Assembly: GCA_947499145.1 (NCBI GenBank)
Contig: CANMNB010000008.1
Location: 275,438 to 339,437, forward strand
Source of the DNA: an uncultured Arachnia sp.
GTDB taxonomy: Bacteria; Actinomycetota; Actinomycetes; Propionibacteriales; Propionibacteriaceae
Direction: 5' to 3'
Length of the DNA: 64,000 nt
Shown here piece by piece: positions 61,988-64,000 of the stretch. The notes below the pieces were generated by a model. It ran no database searches. It was not told where the DNA came from and worked only from the letters and a program-made list of their open reading frames with translations. The position numbers were made by a program, and so were the translations under genes. Positions within the stretch are counted from its first letter, which is position 1; each line of letters starts with the position of its first letter.

Positions 61988-63390
61988 GCCGCAGACGACA
62001 CCGCGTCGTCATCATTGGATCGGGCTTCGGTGGGCTGTTCAGCGCCAAGGCGCTCAAGCGAACCGACGTCGACATCACGCTGATCGCGCGCACCACCCAT
62101 CACCTGTTCCAGCCACTGCTCTACCAGGTGGCCACCGGCGTGCTGTCGGAGGGTGAGATCGCACCCGCGACACGCGAAATCCTCCGCCGCCAGCGCAACG
62201 TCCAGGTGCTGCTCGGGCTGGTCGAGGACGTCGACATCGTCAACAAGGTCGTCAAGTGGCGTTTCCACGACGAGTACCAGGAGACCCTCTACGACTCGCT
62301 CATCGTCGCCACCGGCGCGGGGCAGTCGTACTTCGGCAAGGACGAGTTCGCCACCTTCGCCCCGGGCATGAAGACGATCGACGATGCGCTCGAGCTACGG
62401 GCCCGTATCTTCAAGGCCTTCGAGGTGGCCGAGTTCACCTCCGATGCAGCGGAACGCCGCCGTCTCATGACCTTCGTGGTGGTGGGTGCGGGTCCCACCG
62501 GCGTGGAGATGGCCGGGCAGATCCGCGAACTGGCGGCCTCCACGCTGAAACGGGATTTCCGCGCCATCGACCCGTCCGAGGCCCGTGTCATCCTGGTCGA
62601 CGGCGCCGACCAGGTGCTCCCGCCGTTCGGACCGGAACTCGGGGCGTGGACGCAGGAGAAGCTCGAGTCCCTGGGTGTCGAGGTGCGGCTGAACTCGATC
62701 GTCACCGACGTCGATGCCCGCGGCATCGAGATGCGCAACGCCGACGGCACGACGGAGCGGATCGAGTGCTTCGCCAAGGTGTGGGCAGCAGGCGTCCAGG
62801 GAGACGAGCTGGGGCAGACGCTGGCCGAGCAGTCGGGTGCCGAGCTGGACCGGGCCGGACGCGTCATCGTGCAGAGCGACCTGACCCTGCCAGGGTTTCC
62901 GGACGTGTTCGTCATCGGGGACCTGATGTCCTTCCCGGACGTGCCCGGCGTGGCGCAGGGCGCGATCCAATCCGCCCAGCACGCCGCCGCCACCATCCGC
63001 TCGAAGGTGGAGGGCACCCCGCCGCCCGGGGACTTCCATTACGTCGACAAGGGCTCGATGGCCACCATCTCGAAGTACTCGGCCGTGGTCAAGGCGGGCC
63101 GTATCAAGCTCACCGGCTTCATCGCGTGGGCGGCGTGGCTGTTCCTGCACCTGCTCTACATCGCCGGGTTCAAGCAGCGCGTCACGACTCTGGTCAGCTG
63201 GGCGCTGAGCTTCATGACCAATGGGCGTTCCCAGCGGGTGGTGACCAACCAGCAGCTCGTGGGCCGGCTGGCGATGCAGCGGCTTGGTCCCTACACCTCC
63301 GGTCGGTTGATCCGCGGCGACGAGACTGTGGCGAGCCACGACGACGAGCCGGACGCGGTCCCCTACGATGGCGAGGAACCACGTAGTTAG
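61984..63390 (+). CDS. Type II NADH dehydrogenase (NDH-2)
   Basis: Non-proton-pumping NADH:quinone oxidoreductase of 468 residues. FAD motif VVIIGSGFGGLFSAKAL, NAD motif FVVVGAGPTGVEMAGQI, quinone-site region VPGVAQGAIQSAQHAA and the C-terminal membrane helix FIAWAAWLFLHLLYIAGFKQ are as in mycobacterial Ndh. The ATG at 61984 overlaps the VOC stop; the long upstream open frame is antisense to the mannosyltransferase gene and not used. Confidence 0.95.
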   Translation: MSRRRHRVVIIGSGFGGLFSAKALKRTDVDITLIARTTHHLFQPLLYQVATGVLSEGEIAPATREILRRQRNVQVLLGLVEDVDIVNKVVKWRFHDEYQETLYDSLIVATGAGQSYFGKDEFATFAPGMKTIDDALELRARIFKAFEVAEFTSDAAERRRLMTFVVVGAGPTGVEMAGQIRELAASTLKRDFRAIDPSEARVILVDGADQVLPPFGPELGAWTQEKLESLGVEVRLNSIVTDVDARGIEMRNADGTTERIECFAKVWAAGVQGDELGQTLAEQSGAELDRAGRVIVQSDLTLPGFPDVFVIGDLMSFPDVPGVAQGAIQSAQHAAATIRSKVEGTPPPGDFHYVDKGSMATISKYSAVVKAGRIKLTGFIAWAAWLFLHLLYIAGFKQRVTTLVSWALSFMTNGRSQRVVTNQQLVGRLAMQRLGPYTSGRLIRGDETVASHDDEPDAVPYDGEEPRS

Positions 63391-63400
63391 GAGCACGTCG

Positions 63401-63853
63401 ATGTCCGCTTTCCTGCGAGCCGTGCGTGACTTCGCCCTCCTGGTGGCCCGGATCGTCATCGGCGTCGTGCTGGTGGCCCACGGCTGGCACCGGTGGCAGG
63501 TCACGGGCATCGCGGAGCAGGCGGGCATCATCGAGGCCGCCGGGTTGCCGTCGGCATCCACGCTGGCATGGGCGGTGATCGCGTTCGAACTGATCGGCGG
63601 GCTGCTCCTCATCTTCGGTCTGGGGACGCCTCTCATCGGGCTGGGGATCGCGCTGCAGAACTTCGCCGTCGCGTACCTGACGAAGGACGGGTTCTACGCC
63701 CACGAGGACGGCTGGGAGTACAACGTCGTCTTGGCCGTGGCCGGTCTGCTCCTCATGGCCCACGGTTCCGGCCGGTTGGGGCTGGACCATCTCTTCATCC
63801 GGCCCAGGGACGACGGCGACGGGCGCCTGATCGACGACCGCGGTCTGGACTGA
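63401..63853 (+). CDS. DoxX-family membrane protein
   Basis: Protein of 150 residues with four membrane segments (ALLVARIVIGVVLVAHGWHR, AWAVIAFELIGGLLLIFGLG, a third through FAVAYLTKDG and VVLAVAGLLLMAHGSGRLG) and a C-terminal polar tail. DoxX-type proteins take part in membrane redox complexes. The ATG at 63401 has AGGAG 7 bases upstream and was preferred to one 11 codons earlier. It lies 10 bp after NDH-2 and may share its transcript. Confidence 0.88.
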   Translation: MSAFLRAVRDFALLVARIVIGVVLVAHGWHRWQVTGIAEQAGIIEAAGLPSASTLAWAVIAFELIGGLLLIFGLGTPLIGLGIALQNFAVAYLTKDGFYAHEDGWEYNVVLAVAGLLLMAHGSGRLGLDHLFIRPRDDGDGRLIDDRGLD

Positions 63854-63880
63854 CCCTCCGCTGTGGACTGACCCTCCGCT
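63843..63880. repeat. Short tandem duplication at the doxX end
   Basis: GGACTGACCCTCCGCT occurs twice in succession, once across the doxX stop codon and once after it, 18-19 bases apart. It is followed by a nine-C run. The duplication looks like slippage or the footprint of a past insertion. Confidence 0.55.
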
Positions 63881-63948
63881 ACTGTGCGGCCCGGCGGCCC
63901 CACCCCCCCCCGCTCACCCCGCCCCGAAAATCGATCAGTCGGAAGGTG

Positions 63949-64000
63949 TCAAGCTGTTTGGAGTCGTTGTTGGCTGTTTTCCATGTTGAGGCGGACGGCT
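63949..64000 (-). CDS. Possible C-terminal fragment of a gene entering from the right edge
   Basis: The minus-strand frame reads AVRLNMENSQQRLQTA then TGA. The stretch is lower in GC than its surroundings, which could mean transferred DNA such as an insertion sequence. Only 16 residues are visible and I cannot name a family. Confidence 0.25.
   Translation of the reverse strand, partial: AVRLNMENSQQRLQTA

Overview
The window is a high-GC actinobacterial chromosome segment. Lineage marks are a short (about 90 nt) SRP RNA of Gram-positive, high-GC type directly upstream of dnaX, a dnaK-grpE-dnaJ-hspR operon with two HAIR operators, a FolP2-type dihydropteroate synthase homologue, GTP-dependent PEP carboxykinase and an MptB-like polyprenol-phosphomannose mannosyltransferase. 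A member of the Propionibacteriaceae or a close relative is my best guess, but that rank is inference. Coding density is high; nearly all long antisense frames are GC-skew shadows and are left out.

Layout. 1-8662: Tat-exported sugar-binding lipoprotein (its transporter lies beyond the left edge), DEAD-box helicase, aldo/keto reductase, an unusual KaiC-like/PPDK-like protein, divergent folP2. 8036-11370: ffs-dnaX-ybaB-recR. 11536-18710: a cell-surface polysaccharide control locus with a CapD-type dehydratase, a Wzz/BY-kinase, an SGNH-like secreted protein, a three-domain fusion of RmlC-like, RmlD-like and low-molecular-weight tyrosine phosphatase parts, and an LCP ligase. 18718-24044: a SipW-type signal peptidase with two exported proteins sharing an ATLGGL signal motif, then a large LuxR-type regulator. 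24221-25647: tRNA-Ser(GGA) and a frameshifted MFS gene. 25904-30751: a GH76-methyltransferase fusion, and a translationally coupled trio of N-formylglutamate amidohydrolase-like, HExxxH/QEGLG peptidase and ATP-grasp ligase proteins. 30587-36122: SQR-like flavoprotein with a 54-residue partner, and an ABC exporter divergent from a NarL-type two-component system. 36446-41603: pckG and a TPP-riboswitch thiM-thiE-thiD-tenA operon. 41846-46996: PAP2 phosphatase and the hspR/dnaK stress operon. 47009-50559: thrC, a DinB-like protein, a DUF1707 protein and nadE. 50706-58132: a beta-galactoside uptake and hydrolysis operon with a divergent LacI regulator. 58137-63853: ABC exporter, MptB-like mannosyltransferase, VOC protein, NDH-2 and DoxX.

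Three signals stand out. First, the RmlC-RmlD-phosphatase fusion keeps every phosphatase catalytic residue but has lost the catalytic residues of both sugar-nucleotide domains, and it sits beside a BY-kinase. This suggests a tyrosine phosphatase carrying pseudoenzyme sensor domains. Second, a predicted cytoplasmic GH76 alpha-1,6-mannanase domain is fused to a SAM methyltransferase. Third, two families of intergenic hairpin repeats lie beside gene 3' ends. One is a two-hairpin element whose stems covary and which supplies the stop codons of recR and the dinB-like gene. The other is a 180-bp composite of 78-bp and 74-bp hairpins found once in each orientation, plus one solo 74-bp unit.
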